A stretch of 64,000 nt of DNA from Haliclona indistincta (lineage: Eukaryota; Porifera; Demospongiae; Haplosclerida; Chalinidae). This document shows positions 63,794 to 64,000 of the stretch, piece after piece. Numbering within the stretch: position 1 is the first letter of the stretch; each line of letters begins with the position of its first letter. Made by a program: the position numbers and the translations under genes. The notes under the pieces were generated by a model. It worked only from the letters and a program-made list of their open reading frames with translations. It had not been told where the DNA came from and did no database searches. The stretch is taken from NCBI GenBank assembly GCA_964017065.1, contig OZ024792.1, positions 4,025,754-4,089,753 of the forward strand. Direction: 5' to 3'.

Positions 63794-64000
63794 GTGAATA
63801 ATAATAGTTGTAGTCCTTATACAAGTTTGTCAAGTTTAATCCAACAAGTCACCAAGAATAGTGGTAGCATCATCAATTTTAGATGTAAAGAGATTGAAAA
63901 CGTGAAACAAATTGCCTTGGGAGAAAGCTACAAGACCTTTCTGAGGCCCTGTTTACACGGTTGTATTTCATCTGAGAACGCAAAGAACTCTTTGCGGATG

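Overview
The window looks like nuclear DNA of a marine invertebrate, most likely a demosponge of the Amphimedon type. The reasons are AT-rich, gene-dense DNA, very short introns (44-60 bp is common), canonical GT-AG splice sites, a full TRIM-NHL gene, a noggin-like gene, a RecQ-type helicase carried on a transposon, and a tandem family of beta-helix multipass membrane proteins. The species is inferred, not proven.

Left third (1-38.8 kb): six paralogues, called A to F here, of a roughly 1,220-1,265-residue receptor. Each has a signal peptide, a parallel beta-helix ectodomain, a Cys-rich juxtamembrane part, about eight membrane spans and a short cytosolic tail. Order and strand are A(-, cut by the left edge), B(-), C(+), D(-), E(-), F(-). 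The paralogues are mosaics of a few interchangeable blocks and have two tail types, one carrying an ITIM-like VVYAEL motif. C is split by a 1.2-kb insertion and E by a 405-bp MITE. B and C form a large head-to-head palindrome. Between receptors lie duplicated gene pieces: the 3' end of a TRIM-NHL gene (three NHL exons) and the 5' half of a TTLL1-like tubulin ligase. The complete TRIM-NHL gene (34.9-38.8 kb) sits upstream of receptor F and is probably the source of the NHL pieces.

Middle (39-55.3 kb): compact housekeeping genes. ATP6AP1 (V-ATPase Ac45, minus, ten exons) has an intron almost filled by a 4.6-kb nest of inverted minisatellite arrays and MITEs. It shares a 146-bp divergent promoter with a chondroitin-synthase-like gene (+). 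That gene is followed after 80 bp by the proteasome ATPase PSMC5/Rpt6 (+, twelve exons), which converges on a second chondroitin-synthase-like gene (-).

Right (55.3-64 kb): a transposon graveyard. It holds several TIR elements, one with perfect 86-bp TIRs and a 9-bp target duplication that carries an apparently intact two-exon RecQ helicase gene. There are also a HIRAN-like pseudogene, a 176-bp MITE, and a second copy of the element that split receptor C. The window ends in the first four exons of a secreted noggin-like gene with a TATA box.

All exon joins were made by hand from splice motifs, reading phase and remembered family sequences. No database search was possible.
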